A DNA stretch of 64,000 nt, from the NCBI RefSeq assembly GCF_014873485.1, contig NZ_JADBDT010000001.1, forward strand, positions 4,210,501 to 4,274,500, in the 5' to 3' direction. A program made the position numbers and the translations under genes. This document shows, piece after piece, positions 54,264-64,000 of the stretch (positions are counted from its first letter, which is position 1; each line of letters opens with the position of its first letter). Origin of the DNA: Sphingopyxis sp. OAS728 (GTDB lineage Bacteria; Pseudomonadota; Alphaproteobacteria; Sphingomonadales; Sphingomonadaceae). The notes under the pieces are model-generated. The model was not told the origin of the DNA. It saw only the letters and a program-made list of their open reading frames with translations, and ran no database searches.

Positions 54264-55352
54264 TCACTTGTCGCGCGGTTCCTTGAGCTGGCTTCCGGCG
54301 ATGATCTGTTTGCCCGCGCGCTTCGCCCGTACCGCCTCGAGGAGAGTGCGAGCGGCGTTGCGGACCTCCTCCTGTACGGCCTTGTCCCTGTCGAGCGCTT
54401 CATGGCTCGTCGCATAGAGTTCGAAATAGCCGATGTAGCGGTCAAGCTCTGCGCGCGGTCCCGCAGGCGCGAGCGCGAGGGTTGCCAGCCAGTCGGAGAG
54501 GCTGCGGCGAACATTTTTTGCACCCTCGGTGTCACCATGAACGACGACAGCGAACTGACGGCCCTCAAGGGGCCGAGGATAGTCCCAGCCGGCCAGCTCG
54601 ATCGCCTTCGCTTTGGCCGCATCCTTGCCTTGTGTGCTTGTGGGATCGGGATTGCCGCCGTCCATGCACACCATCCGGTCCATCATGAGCTTCAGAGGCG
54701 ACGTCGCCATATACCAGTTGACCGGCGTGATCAGGAAAATGCCGTGCGCGCGTATCCACATCGGGTAAATGTCGTTCATCCAGTCCTGCGTCTGGCCCAA
54801 TGAATGATTGGGATAGCAGCTGCACGGAAAGTGGCAGAGGGGCGCCGCCGTCGAGAAGCACGCCTTGCAGGGGTGGATGTTGCGGCCATATTCCGAAGCC
54901 AGCCGGCTGAGATCAAGTGTCTCGATCCGCGTGTCCGGCTGCTGGAGCTCGTCGCCGGCGATCTCGGCGAGGCGCCAGCTTTTCGACATCTCGCCTGGGC
55001 ATGTATGTTCCGACCGCGGCGAGGCATTGATGACGAGCATGCGGCAGACGCCGTCGGCGCGCTCATAGTCGGCGCGCGCGCTCGCGACCGCGTCATATGC
55101 GGCGAGCCAGTCAACCGAGAGATCATAATCCGGATCGGCGAAGCTTGTACCTGCTTTGACGGTCTGCGGGCTCTTGCGTTCGTCGCGATAGGCATTCCAT
55201 GCAACCGCGGCCAGTTTTCCGATCTCGGCGCGCAGGCTGTCAAAACCCGGATCGCGAAACTGTTCGATGTAGCGCTGCTTGAACGCGGGTTCGTCGAGCT
55301 TGGGGTCGGGCATGCCCTTGCGCGGCGACGGTTGGCTCTTCTGACGTTCCAT
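54264..55352 (-). CDS. NADPH-dependent FMN reductase-family oxidoreductase
   Basis: A 362-residue flavodoxin-like protein. The FMN-binding phosphate loop is CRMLVINASPRSEHTCPGEM near residues 103-122. Further family segments: HPCKACFSTAAPLCHFPC, MWIRAHGIFLITPVNWY, SPLKLMMDRMVCMDGGN and FAVVVHGDTEGAKNVRRSLS. An N-terminal helical extension of about 100 residues is longer than in typical NAD(P)H:FMN reductases. Several cysteines (CKAC, PLC, PCSC) near residue 160-180 could bind metal or a cluster. An internal start at 55313 (MPDPKLDEP) is possible. Confidence 0.78.
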   Translation of the reverse strand: MERQKSQPSPRKGMPDPKLDEPAFKQRYIEQFRDPGFDSLRAEIGKLAAVAWNAYRDERKSPQTVKAGTSFADPDYDLSVDWLAAYDAVASARADYERADGVCRMLVINASPRSEHTCPGEMSKSWRLAEIAGDELQQPDTRIETLDLSRLASEYGRNIHPCKACFSTAAPLCHFPCSCYPNHSLGQTQDWMNDIYPMWIRAHGIFLITPVNWYMATSPLKLMMDRMVCMDGGNPDPTSTQGKDAAKAKAIELAGWDYPRPLEGRQFAVVVHGDTEGAKNVRRSLSDWLATLALAPAGPRAELDRYIGYFELYATSHEALDRDKAVQEEVRNAARTLLEAVRAKRAGKQIIAGSQLKEPRDK

Positions 55353-55537
55353 ATAGTCGGAACGATGTGCGGAGTTCGCGGTTGCATGTGCGCCAAGTGA
55401 CGTCCGTTATGTCTATCTGCGCCACCCGAAGCTGCCAGTGAGCAATTGGCCATGGCCAGCGGTTGAACCCCGGCACCCTCCAAGTGTCTGTCGCGGCCGG
55501 AAAGGGGTGGGAACCGGACGGCAAACCACTCCCGCTT

Positions 55538-55610
55538 CGTCATCCCGGACTTGATCCGGGATCCACGACGACGGCGCAGCTATGGATCCCGGATCAAGTC
55601 CGGGATGACG
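55538..55610. repeat. 28-bp perfect inverted repeat (dispersed palindromic element)
   Basis: Two perfect arms, 55538-55565 and 55583-55610, begin CGTCATCCCGGACTTGATCC and are separated by 17 bases. This hairpin type is a common dispersed intergenic element of sphingomonad chromosomes, as I recall it; it is present once in this window. It lies between the FMN reductase and sulfotransferase genes and may also act as a bidirectional 3' end structure. The rest of 55353-55755 shows no gene. Confidence 0.8.
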
Positions 55611-55755
55611 AGAAGGAGGTCCACAATCGGTCGCGAGCTGTCATTCTCGCTCCGCCGACATGAACGTCCGCTTCTCTAGGTGCGCCGGCTAAAAGCAGTC
55701 CGACACCGGCCAGAGATTCTATCCATTTATTTCCAGCAGTTCTCGCTCTGTCGGC

Positions 55756-57159
55756 TCATTCTGCTCCTAGCGCAGCCTTGAGCGGTTCAAGCCAGGCCAG
55801 ATAATCGCTAGACGATTCTTTCATCCGATTTATGGGAGCGCGAACCTGTTGCGCGCTGGGTGTAAAAACGGCCCGGCGGTTTCTGTGCGGTGCCAGGCAG
55901 GATGTCGCGAAAGGGAGGTCGAGGCTATCGAGCAGCGCTCCGATCTCCCGATCCGGATCGTCTACGAGCCGATCATAGTCGATATCGAACATTCTCTCGG
56001 GCACGGAAGCTTGAGCGCTTTCCATCATTCCGCGATAGGCGCGGTAATATCGGCCGAGGTCTTCAAGACCGTTCGGAAAATCGGTGTTGCGGTTAAAATA
56101 GGTTGTGTAGGCCGAGAAGCAGCAGGCCATCGCGTCGCGCCGGACATCGATAATCCGCGCACCCGGCAATATCCGGAGAATGAGTGCAATGAAGCGCCAG
56201 TTGGATGGCATCTTGTCCGTGAAAAAGGGGCGGCCGGTTCGACGATATCGGCCTGCTCGCGCTAGATAAACGGTAGCAAGATCCATCGCTTCTGCCCGTG
56301 TCAATGTCTGCAGACGGGAGAAAAAGTCGTCCGGCGCATCGAAAGCGCCTATCGATGCCGCGACCTCCTCAAGCGCGGACAGTTCACCAAGGCCTTCGAC
56401 GTCAGGATGGCTTGCCAAAATCTGTTCGACGAGCGTTGATCCCGACCGCGGCATGCCAACGATAAAGATCGGTCCGCACTCTTGCGAAAGAGAGCTTTTC
56501 CTCGCTTCGAAAAGCGTCGGCCGCATGTTTCTGTGCGCCTCGACAAAGGCCGCAAGCCGTGCGGCATCATGCGGAACAAGCTTTTCACGCAACGTGTTAG
56601 CTTGGGAGAAATTTTCAAATGATCGGCGGAAGTCTCGTTGCTCGCCCAGCGCGCGGCCGAGTGCGAAAAAAATCTGTACGCACTGATAAGGGTCCGCAAC
56701 CATACCAATCGCGCGTTTCATGACCGCAATGTCAGCGGCCGAAAAGGCGTCGCCGCGCAAATTGGCGATCCCGAGCCAGGCCCCGCCGAGTTCGGGCGCG
56801 CGCTCAACGGCGTTGCGATAGGCGGAGGCTGCCTCGGACGTGAAGCCTGCAGCCGCAAGATCATTCGCGAAATTGCACCAGAGTATAGCGATATGCGGCG
56901 CCATGGCGACAAGCCTGCGGTGGACATCGATCGCTTCGCTGGCACGCCGCTCAGCGGAGAGGACGCCCGCCCGTAACGAAAGCGGCCAGATGTTCGACGG
57001 CCGGCGGCGCGCCTCACGATCGAGATGAAGCAGGGCTTCGTCGGCGCGGGCCGCGTTACACAGGTGGAATACTAAGGCGGCATGCGCGCGAGCGGAATCC
57101 GGGTCCGCCGCAATCGCGTCGCGCAGTCGTTGCTCTTCGTCGAGGTGCTCCAAATTCAC
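55756..57159 (-). CDS. TPR-containing sulfotransferase
   Basis: A 467-residue protein. Residues 1-210 are TPR-like helical repeats (RAHAALVFHLCNAARADEAL, then SEAIDVHRRLVAMAP). Residues about 230-440 form a sulfotransferase domain: the 5'-phosphosulfate loop FIVGMPRSGSTLVEQILASH, then FFTDKMPSNWRFIALILRIL and ARIIDVRRDAMACCFSAYT, the 3'-phosphate-binding segment. It would transfer sulfate from PAPS to a protein tyrosine or a carbohydrate. It is on its own strand next to the autotransporter, with a 421-bp divergent region between them. Confidence 0.88.
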   Translation of the reverse strand: MNLEHLDEEQRLRDAIAADPDSARAHAALVFHLCNAARADEALLHLDREARRRPSNIWPLSLRAGVLSAERRASEAIDVHRRLVAMAPHIAILWCNFANDLAAAGFTSEAASAYRNAVERAPELGGAWLGIANLRGDAFSAADIAVMKRAIGMVADPYQCVQIFFALGRALGEQRDFRRSFENFSQANTLREKLVPHDAARLAAFVEAHRNMRPTLFEARKSSLSQECGPIFIVGMPRSGSTLVEQILASHPDVEGLGELSALEEVAASIGAFDAPDDFFSRLQTLTRAEAMDLATVYLARAGRYRRTGRPFFTDKMPSNWRFIALILRILPGARIIDVRRDAMACCFSAYTTYFNRNTDFPNGLEDLGRYYRAYRGMMESAQASVPERMFDIDYDRLVDDPDREIGALLDSLDLPFATSCLAPHRNRRAVFTPSAQQVRAPINRMKESSSDYLAWLEPLKAALGAE

Positions 57160-57580
57160 CGTCCTCGTTCGCGCTTTGGAGGTAACATCATGGCGCGCAT
57201 TATCTTGGCGGCCGCTCTTGGCGCAAGGGATCCGTGGCGGTCTGACGAGCCGAGAGGGCGAATATCATGATGTTACCCGACCTCAGCCGCTCGCATCGAT
57301 ACGGTAACATACCCCCATTCACTGTCATTTCGTAACCTTCTGATAATAATTTCATTTATATTATGTGCCGGCCTCATTTCAGGGGATCGGCGGCACCGGC
57401 TGCCCGCCCCGCGCGGGTCGTGAACAGGGGGATGAGTCATCAAAGGTCGCGATTTGTCCGCCGTCCTCGATCGTCCGTACGTTGCGCGGCCCTGCCGGAC
57501 GCCCGATCAATTTGAATATCCGCTTACCAACCTTCCCAGCTCGCCTGCCCGGCGGGCATTTTTGCGTTCAAGGATAACCC
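57160..57580. promoter_or_regulatory. Divergent region upstream of sulfotransferase and autotransporter
   Basis: 421 bases, AT-richer near 57290-57365, which suits promoters in both directions. Just before the autotransporter gene a small hairpin TGCCC-GGC-GGGCA (57546-57558) followed by five T residues lies 18 bases from the start codon; it may be a weak terminator or attenuator. No gene is seen here. Confidence 0.4.
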
Positions 57581-60500
57581 ATGGTCGATAACCGCATGAT
57601 CCGTCGAATCGAACGGAGCGCACGCGTTCGTTCGCGGCGACTTCTCTGCGGCGCTTCGCTTGCCGCAGTGCTCGCATGCGTGCCCATGAGCGCGCACGCA
57701 GAGGATCGCTACTGGGATGCCAATGGCACCGCGGTAGGCTCGGGCGGCACCGGCACCTGGAATCTTGCCAATCTCAACTGGAGCCCCAACGGCGATGGCG
57801 TCAGCGGGCCTTTCGTCGAACCTTGGGTCAATGGCGATCTCGACACTGCGATCTTCGGCGGTACCGCGGGGACTGTGACCGTCGGCGTGCCCGTGACGGT
57901 AGGCAACATAACCTTCAGTTCGGCAGCCTATGTGCTGAACGGCAGCGCGATCACGCTGGGCGGCCCCAATTCGACGATTACGACCAATAGCGGCAACGCG
58001 ACCATCAACAACGAGTTGCGGGGAACAGCGGGGCTGGTCAAGACTGGTGCGGGTGGGCTGATCCTCAACGGCGCCAACAGCTTCACGGGCGACATTCAAC
58101 TCAACCAGGGCGCTATTTATGCCGGCAGCGATGCTGCCTTGGGAAACACGGCGAACAACATCTTCACCGCGGCGGGAGCCTCGGTCCGGCTCGCGATTTT
58201 TGGCGGACCGACAAACCGCACCGTAACGATCGGTGACGGTGGCACACTGAACCTGGAACGCCCCGGCGCTGGGTCTGCCTTGATCAAGGGGAATGGCCGG
58301 GTCGTGACGACCACGACCGGTGTCACGCTGAGCAACGACGCGAATAGTTACACCGGCCAGACGATCTTCAGCGGATGCAACGGCGTTTGCTCGACATCCT
58401 TTACCTCAATCGGGAACCTCGGGGAGACGAGTTCACTTGGCGCGCCGACGACCGTGATTAACGGTACGATCGTCTTCAACCAGTCGAGCCAATATTCCGA
58501 TAATCTGATCTACATTGGAGACGGCGACAGCTCGAACCGGAATTGGGATCTCAACGGCGAGGCGGCCAATGTTCGCAACCAGGGGTCGGGGACACTCTCG
58601 ATCACGGGGAATGTCGATGTTTCGACCGGAGGCAGCTTTCTTGCCGACACCGCGGACATTGAATTGCTCGGCACGCTGAGCGGCGGCAATTTCGGATTCA
58701 ACGGCGCGGCCGGTAATGCGGTCCTCGTGGAAGGAGCGAACACGTTCACGGGGAACGCGTCGATTGCGGGACTCGTCAGGATCACGACACTCGCGAATAT
58801 CGGCGCCGCCAGTTCGCTTGGCGCGGGGACGAATATCGTAATGGGCAACGGCGTCCTGAGCTATCTCGGCGCCGGCTCCACCAGCAATCGCGTCTGGTCC
58901 TTGAACGGCATCAACAGCATCCTGAATAATGGTACGGGTGGGCTTTCGCTGAGCGGCGGGATCGCGTTCAATCCGGCTGGCCCCGCCGACAGCCTGACCT
59001 TGGGCGGCAGCTTCGGCGGCACGAACCTTGTCTCGGGGATAATATCGGGCACGGGCGGCTTGGTCAGCAATGGCTCGGGGACGTGGACGTTGAACGGTGC
59101 AAACACGTTCACCGGGACGACGACCGTGAATAGCGGAACGCTCCGAGCTGGCGGAGCGTCTGCCTTCGGTGCAACTGCGGGGCTGATCGTAAACGGCGGA
59201 ACGCTGGACCTCGGAGGCTTTGACCTGCCCGCCTCCTCGCTTTCGGGAACAGGTGGCATCGTCGCCCTTGGCGGGAACACGCTGACCGTTCGCGCGGCGA
59301 CCAGCCAGTCCTATGGCGGTAGCATTACGGGTACCGGCGGTCTTACCAAACTGGGAGCCGGAACGCTAACCCTGACAGGCTCGAACATTTATGCTGGTCC
59401 CACGCAAGTCGGCGGCGGCAGGCTCGCGCTGGATTTTTCCGCTGCGACGAGCCCCTCAGATAATATCATCTCGGGATCATCGCCGTTGATTTTGTCCGGC
59501 GGTTCGCTGGACGTACTCGGTGCGACGGGCGAAACGAATAACCAGACATTCAGTGGACTGACCGTCGTTGCGGGCGGAAACACGGTTCGCGCGATCAGCG
59601 GCGCGGGCGGAATCCTCAATCTCAACCTCGGCGCAATCACCCGCGCGGGCGGGCTTGTCAATTTCGTGCTGCCCACGGGCGGGGCGATCACGACGAGCAA
59701 CGCCGACGGCGTTCTCGGCGGCTGGGCGACGATCAACGGATCGGACTATGCGAAGGTTATCGGCGGCGGCATCGTCGCCTTCGACGCCAGCGACTATACC
59801 ACCAAGGACGACGCGGGCACATGGGCGAACGGCGATATCATCAGCGATACCGCAGGCACCGCAAATTCGCCCTTTTTCGGCACGGTCACAGGCACTGTGC
59901 AGCTCGGCGGATTGCGTTACACGGCCGCCGCCAATTCCGGCATCGGCATCGGCGCCGGAAACACGCTCGGAATCGACGGCACGATCATCGTTGCGCCCAG
60001 CACATTGGGCACCAACCAGACCATCAGCGGCGGATTCCTGACCGGCAGCAGCGGCGGCGGAACGCTCGGCGTCCAGCAAAACGGCACGGGCGTGCTCATC
60101 ATAAACTCGACGATCGTGAACAATAGCGGCGCGACGAGCTTCGCCAAGAGCGGTGGCGGTACGGCGCGGCTGAACGCCGCGAACAGCTACACCGGCGGCA
60201 CGACGCTGAGCGGCGGGCGCCTCGAAGTCGCGTCGCTCGCCAATGGCGGCGTCGCGAGCAGCATCGGTGCGTCGAGCGCCGATGCGGCGAACCTCATCCT
60301 CGAGAGCGGTACGTTGGCCTATACCGGCGGCGTCGACGTGGTCTCCAATCGCGGCATGACGCTCGTCAACGGCGGTGCCGAGCGCGCGATTCAGGTCGAT
60401 ACGGGACGAAGTGTCGAGTTTTCGGGGCTCGTCACCAGCCCCGATGATGCGGGCCTGACCAAGACGGGCTGGGGCACGCTCGTTCTGTCGAATGCCGCCA

Positions 60501-63500
60501 ATGATTATGTGGGCGTCACGACGATCACCCAATCGTCGGCGGCGGGATCGAGCACGCTCTCGGTCAATACCCTGTCGAACGGCGGTGTGGCGAGCGGCAT
60601 CGGCGCTGCGAGCAGCGATTCGGCCAACCTCGTCATGAGCAACGGCGCGAAGTTGCAATATACCGGCGGCACGGTGACGATCGACCGCGGCTTTACGCTG
60701 GCGGCTGGGCAGGGCGGTATCGATGTCGCCAATGCAGGAACGACGTTGACGGTCGGCGGCATTGCCACCGGTGCCGGGTCCTTCTTCAAGGATGGCGCAG
60801 GTACGCTTGTCCTCAGCGGCACGAACACCTACGCGGGCGATACGGTAGTCAATGCTGGCGTCTTGCGCGCGGGCTCGGCGCGCGCCTTTGGCGCCGGAGG
60901 CCGCTACATCACGGTAAACAGCGGCGCGACGCTGGATCTCGGCGGGTTCAACATCAGTGCCGCGGCGGTTATCGGCGACGGGTTGATCGATCTTGGCGGG
61001 CGGACGCTGACGACGGGCGGCGGCGGCGGTGTCTTCACAGGCCGCATAACCGGTACGGGCGGCTATACGCGTATCGGCGGCCTTACCCAGACGTTCAGCG
61101 GCTGCAACAACGACTACACCGGCGTCACGACGATCGGCGGGGCGGTTTCGATCGACTGTATCGCAAACGGCGGACAGGCGAGCGGCATCGGCGCCTCGTC
61201 GGCTGCCGGGTCGAACCTGGTCTTCACGAACGGCTCGCTCGTTTATACGGGCGCCAGTGTTGCGACCGATCGCGGCTTCACCCTTACTGGCGACGGCGCT
61301 ATCAACGTCGTCGATGCCGGTACGACGCTTGAATTCTCGGGTGCGATCACCGGCGGCCGCCATCTCGCGAAGACTGGCGCAGGAACGTTGCTCCTGTCGG
61401 GAACAAACAGCTCGACCGGCAATCTGCGCGTAATCAACGGTACGGTTCGTGTCGGGTCGACCAGCGCTTTGGGTGCCGGCGGCGTATCGCTCGACAACAC
61501 GGCGGGCGTCCTGCTCGACCTTGACGGCTATGACAACTCTGTCCTCAACCTGACCGGCGGTGGTGTGCTGGGCGGGAACATCGCGCTTGATGGCGCGACG
61601 CTGACGATCACCAACGGCGGCAGCGCCGCGGCCACTTTCGGCGGTGCGATCTCGGGCAGCGGCGGGCTCATTAAGACCGGCGGGGCTTTCCAGCAACTGA
61701 CGGGCTGTTCGAGCAGTTACAGCGGAACGACCGTCATCAATCAGGGCATCCTTTCGGTCGCCTGCCTTGACGACGGCGGCGCGAGCAGTTCGATCGGATC
61801 GTCCTCGTCGGCGGCGAGCAACCTTGTCATCAGCGGCGGTACACTACAATATGTCGGCACGGGCGGAAGCACGAACCGCCAGTTCACGCTCGGCGCCTCG
61901 GCGGCAAGCAAGCTCGATGCTTCGGGCGCCGGGGCGATCGAATTCACCCACGCCGGTCCGCTGACCTTCGCCAATGCGAACACGGCGCAGACGCTGACGC
62001 TCGGCGGCACGAGCACGGCGAATAATATCCTGGGCGCACAGCTTACTAACAACGGCATCGGCGTTACGAACCTGACCAAGACCGATGCGGGCATCTGGAT
62101 TCTGACTAACGCGGGCAGCACCTATACCGGCGTCACGACGATCAGCGGCGGCGTTCTCGGCGTCGACAAGCTTACCGACGGCGGTCTGGCAAGCAGCATC
62201 GGCGCGTCGTCGAAACTGGCATCCAACCTTATCATCGGCAATGGTTCGACGCTGCGCTATACCGGTAGCGGCGATACAACGAACCGCCTGTTTACCCTGT
62301 CGCAGGGCGTCACCTTCATCGAATCGTCGGGCACGGGGGCTATCGTCTTCACCGATACCGGACCGGTGACGCTGCAGGGCAGCAACCAGGCACGCACTAT
62401 CGCACTGGGCGGCACCAACACGGGTAATAACACGCTGGCCGGCTCGATCGGCAACGCCGGCACTGGCGTTACGACGCTCGCGAAAAACGACAGCGGCACC
62501 TGGGTCCTCACCGGCAATCACAGCTATACCGGATCGACCAACGTCAACGCTGGAACGCTGTTCATCGGCGGCGGCGGTGCCACAGGTTCGATCGCGAGTG
62601 CGCTCGTCAACAATTTCGGCACGCTCGGCTTCAATCGCAGCGACCTGCTCGCCTATGGCGGGCAGATTGTCGGCACCGGATCGCTGCGGCAGACGGGGGC
62701 GGGGACGACGGTCCTCACCGGCACCAACAGCTACACCGGCGGCACGACGATCGACGCGGGCACGCTCCAGCTCGGCAATGGCGGGACGACGGGCAGCATC
62801 GTCGGCGACATCGTCGACAACGGGCTGCTGGTCTTCAATCGTTCGGACCTCGTCAATTTCAACGGCCTCATCTCCGGCAGCGGCGCGGTGCGCCAGTTCG
62901 GCAGCGGCACGACGGTGCTATCGGGCATCAACAGCTACGCCGGCGGCACCTCTATCCTCGGCGGTACCTTGCAGGTGTCGGCCGACGCCAATCTCGGCGC
63001 GGCGACGGGCGGCCTTGCCTTCTCTGGCGGCACCCTTCGAACGACCGCATCCTTTGCCAGTGCGCGGAACACCAACCTCACCGGCGGCGGCACGTTACTG
63101 ACCGATGCCGGAACGAACTTTGCGCTCGGCGGCCTGATCTCGGGCGCGGGCAGTCTCGGCAAAACGGGCACGGGCATCCTGACGCTCAGCGGCAACAACA
63201 GCTATGCCGGCGCGACCAACGTCAACGCCGGGACGCTTCGCATCAACGGCGATCAGTCGGCGGCGACGGGCCTCGTGACCGTTGCGTCAGGCGCGACGCT
63301 TGGGGGCAGCGGGACGATCGGCGGCAGCGTCAATGTGCTGAACGGCGGCATCCTTGCGCCGGGCAACAGCCCTGGCACGCTCAACATCAATGGCGATCTG
63401 TCTCTCACGGCCGGTTCGGTGCTGAACTTCGAATTCGGTCAGGCCGATGTCGCGGGTGGTCCGCTCAACGATCTGATCAATGTGGGCGGCAACCTGACGC

Positions 63501-64000
63501 TCGACGGCACGATCAACGTCAATGTGTCAACCGGCGGCAATTTCGGCGGCGGCCTCTATCGCGTGTTCAACTATGCCGGCTCGCTCACCGACAACGGGCT
63601 CGCGCTGGGCTCGATGCCGCCGGGAAGCAATGTCACTGTTCAGACCTCGGTCGCGGGGCAGGTGAACCTGATCAATAGCGACGGCCTGTCGCTCAGCTTC
63701 TGGGACGGCGCCGGCGGACCCAAGTTCAACAATGTGGTCAACGGCGGTAACGGCAGCTGGCACCTCGGCGGTGCCGACAACAACTGGACGGGCGCCGATG
63801 GCGCGGTCAACGCGGCCTATGCCGACGGGACCTTCGCGATTTTCGCGGGAGCGCCGGGCACGGTAACGGTCGACAACAGCGGCGGCGCGGTCACCGCGGC
63901 GGGCATGCAATTTGCGACGGGTGGTTATCTGGTGGGTGGCGGACCGATCACGCTGGTCGATCCCGATGCGATCATCCGCGTTGGCGATGGCACGGCAGCG
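57581..64000 (+). CDS. Giant autotransporter with beta-strand repeats, partial
   Basis: At least 2140 codons, open to the right edge of the window. The start MVDNRMIRRIERSARVRSRR has AAGGA 7 bases upstream, and a signal peptide ends near MSAHAEDRYWD (residues 36-46). The rest is passenger made of many autotransporter-associated beta-strand repeats, such as LTKLGAGTLTLTGSNIYAGP and LSGTNTYAGDTVVNAGVLRA, with S-Y-T-G-G-T-T-I spacers. Near the edge (about residue 2045 on) a second set resembles the N-terminal unit (SFWDGAGGPKFN, then GSWHLGGADNNWTGADG), like WDANGTAVG at the start. The translocating beta-barrel should lie beyond 64000. It is probably a surface adhesin or matrix protein. Confidence 0.9.
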   Translation, partial: MVDNRMIRRIERSARVRSRRLLCGASLAAVLACVPMSAHAEDRYWDANGTAVGSGGTGTWNLANLNWSPNGDGVSGPFVEPWVNGDLDTAIFGGTAGTVTVGVPVTVGNITFSSAAYVLNGSAITLGGPNSTITTNSGNATINNELRGTAGLVKTGAGGLILNGANSFTGDIQLNQGAIYAGSDAALGNTANNIFTAAGASVRLAIFGGPTNRTVTIGDGGTLNLERPGAGSALIKGNGRVVTTTTGVTLSNDANSYTGQTIFSGCNGVCSTSFTSIGNLGETSSLGAPTTVINGTIVFNQSSQYSDNLIYIGDGDSSNRNWDLNGEAANVRNQGSGTLSITGNVDVSTGGSFLADTADIELLGTLSGGNFGFNGAAGNAVLVEGANTFTGNASIAGLVRITTLANIGAASSLGAGTNIVMGNGVLSYLGAGSTSNRVWSLNGINSILNNGTGGLSLSGGIAFNPAGPADSLTLGGSFGGTNLVSGIISGTGGLVSNGSGTWTLNGANTFTGTTTVNSGTLRAGGASAFGATAGLIVNGGTLDLGGFDLPASSLSGTGGIVALGGNTLTVRAATSQSYGGSITGTGGLTKLGAGTLTLTGSNIYAGPTQVGGGRLALDFSAATSPSDNIISGSSPLILSGGSLDVLGATGETNNQTFSGLTVVAGGNTVRAISGAGGILNLNLGAITRAGGLVNFVLPTGGAITTSNADGVLGGWATINGSDYAKVIGGGIVAFDASDYTTKDDAGTWANGDIISDTAGTANSPFFGTVTGTVQLGGLRYTAAANSGIGIGAGNTLGIDGTIIVAPSTLGTNQTISGGFLTGSSGGGTLGVQQNGTGVLIINSTIVNNSGATSFAKSGGGTARLNAANSYTGGTTLSGGRLEVASLANGGVASSIGASSADAANLILESGTLAYTGGVDVVSNRGMTLVNGGAERAIQVDTGRSVEFSGLVTSPDDAGLTKTGWGTLVLSNAANDYVGVTTITQSSAAGSSTLSVNTLSNGGVASGIGAASSDSANLVMSNGAKLQYTGGTVTIDRGFTLAAGQGGIDVANAGTTLTVGGIATGAGSFFKDGAGTLVLSGTNTYAGDTVVNAGVLRAGSARAFGAGGRYITVNSGATLDLGGFNISAAAVIGDGLIDLGGRTLTTGGGGGVFTGRITGTGGYTRIGGLTQTFSGCNNDYTGVTTIGGAVSIDCIANGGQASGIGASSAAGSNLVFTNGSLVYTGASVATDRGFTLTGDGAINVVDAGTTLEFSGAITGGRHLAKTGAGTLLLSGTNSSTGNLRVINGTVRVGSTSALGAGGVSLDNTAGVLLDLDGYDNSVLNLTGGGVLGGNIALDGATLTITNGGSAAATFGGAISGSGGLIKTGGAFQQLTGCSSSYSGTTVINQGILSVACLDDGGASSSIGSSSSAASNLVISGGTLQYVGTGGSTNRQFTLGASAASKLDASGAGAIEFTHAGPLTFANANTAQTLTLGGTSTANNILGAQLTNNGIGVTNLTKTDAGIWILTNAGSTYTGVTTISGGVLGVDKLTDGGLASSIGASSKLASNLIIGNGSTLRYTGSGDTTNRLFTLSQGVTFIESSGTGAIVFTDTGPVTLQGSNQARTIALGGTNTGNNTLAGSIGNAGTGVTTLAKNDSGTWVLTGNHSYTGSTNVNAGTLFIGGGGATGSIASALVNNFGTLGFNRSDLLAYGGQIVGTGSLRQTGAGTTVLTGTNSYTGGTTIDAGTLQLGNGGTTGSIVGDIVDNGLLVFNRSDLVNFNGLISGSGAVRQFGSGTTVLSGINSYAGGTSILGGTLQVSADANLGAATGGLAFSGGTLRTTASFASARNTNLTGGGTLLTDAGTNFALGGLISGAGSLGKTGTGILTLSGNNSYAGATNVNAGTLRINGDQSAATGLVTVASGATLGGSGTIGGSVNVLNGGILAPGNSPGTLNINGDLSLTAGSVLNFEFGQADVAGGPLNDLINVGGNLTLDGTINVNVSTGGNFGGGLYRVFNYAGSLTDNGLALGSMPPGSNVTVQTSVAGQVNLINSDGLSLSFWDGAGGPKFNNVVNGGNGSWHLGGADNNWTGADGAVNAAYADGTFAIFAGAPGTVTVDNSGGAVTAAGMQFATGGYLVGGGPITLVDPDAIIRVGDGTAA

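Noticed and set aside
53951..54622. A 223-codon minus-strand frame
   Set aside because: Its first part is a shadow of the FMN reductase; only the last 43 codons, from the ATG at 54082 with its own ribosome site, look like a real gene.
59477..61696. A 739-codon open frame on the minus strand
   Set aside because: It is a shadow of the autotransporter; its product is repetitive, arginine-rich and has no family features, while the plus-strand frame shows clear beta-strand repeats.

Overview
The window is high-GC DNA (roughly 65% by eye) from an alphaproteobacterium, most likely a sphingomonad close to Sphingopyxis or Sphingomonas. Evidence: a SciP-type CtrA regulator, a biliverdin phytochrome with an HWE-type kinase, low-affinity iron permease and BrkB neighbours, PRC-barrel stress proteins, a dispersed 28-bp inverted repeat, and two sites resembling the EcfG general-stress promoter. 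No rRNA, tRNA, CRISPR array or transposase was recognised. The genus is inference.

Layout. 0-24 kb is mostly ordinary chromosome with a stress and redox flavour: a frameshifted DUF3253 gene, a UvrB/C-motif protein, a PRC-barrel protein, a Crp/Fnr regulator divergent from bphP-bphO, pgl, ahpC-ahpF, a nuclease-like secreted protein, an iron-permease/BrkB pair, a 2H-phosphoesterase/HAD-nucleotidase cassette, a glutamine-rich hydrophilin, a serine hydrolase, sciP, a secreted CHAT protein, a small lipoprotein, a hemerythrin, a CinA amidase and an esterase.

24.4-49.6 kb looks like a defence island of three or four modules. (a) A single-chain MNT-HEPN protein. (b) A five-gene run: SbcD/YhaO-like nuclease, SbcC/YhaN-like ATPase, sigma-like protein, HTH protein, and a 1110-aa fusion of an ImmA-type zinc peptidase, a UvrD helicase and a Fe-S PD-(D/E)XK-like domain whose core D-x-K appears lost. 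(c) A convergent four-gene ubiquitin-like conjugation operon of the Bil (bacterial ISG15-like) kind: tandem Ubl, E2, JAMM peptidase, E1. (d) Two divergent operons from one 150-bp intergenic region: leftward, TerB-domain membrane protein, BrxD-like ATPase and Lhr/BrxHI-like helicase; rightward, membrane protein, periplasmic vWA-like protein, ZorA-like motor, ZorB-like OmpA protein, a 41-aa ORF and a membrane-anchored thermonuclease. Module (d) is the best candidate for a previously undescribed system: it would join a membrane proton-channel motor to a DNA helicase/ATPase module.

49.6-64 kb returns to stress and surface genes: BON protein, response regulator, a truncated pcm, a KGG-type basic protein, a PRC-barrel protein, a second copy of the 2H/HAD cassette preceded by a 43-aa membrane protein, an FMN reductase, a TPR-sulfotransferase, and the first 2140 codons of a giant autotransporter that runs off the right edge.
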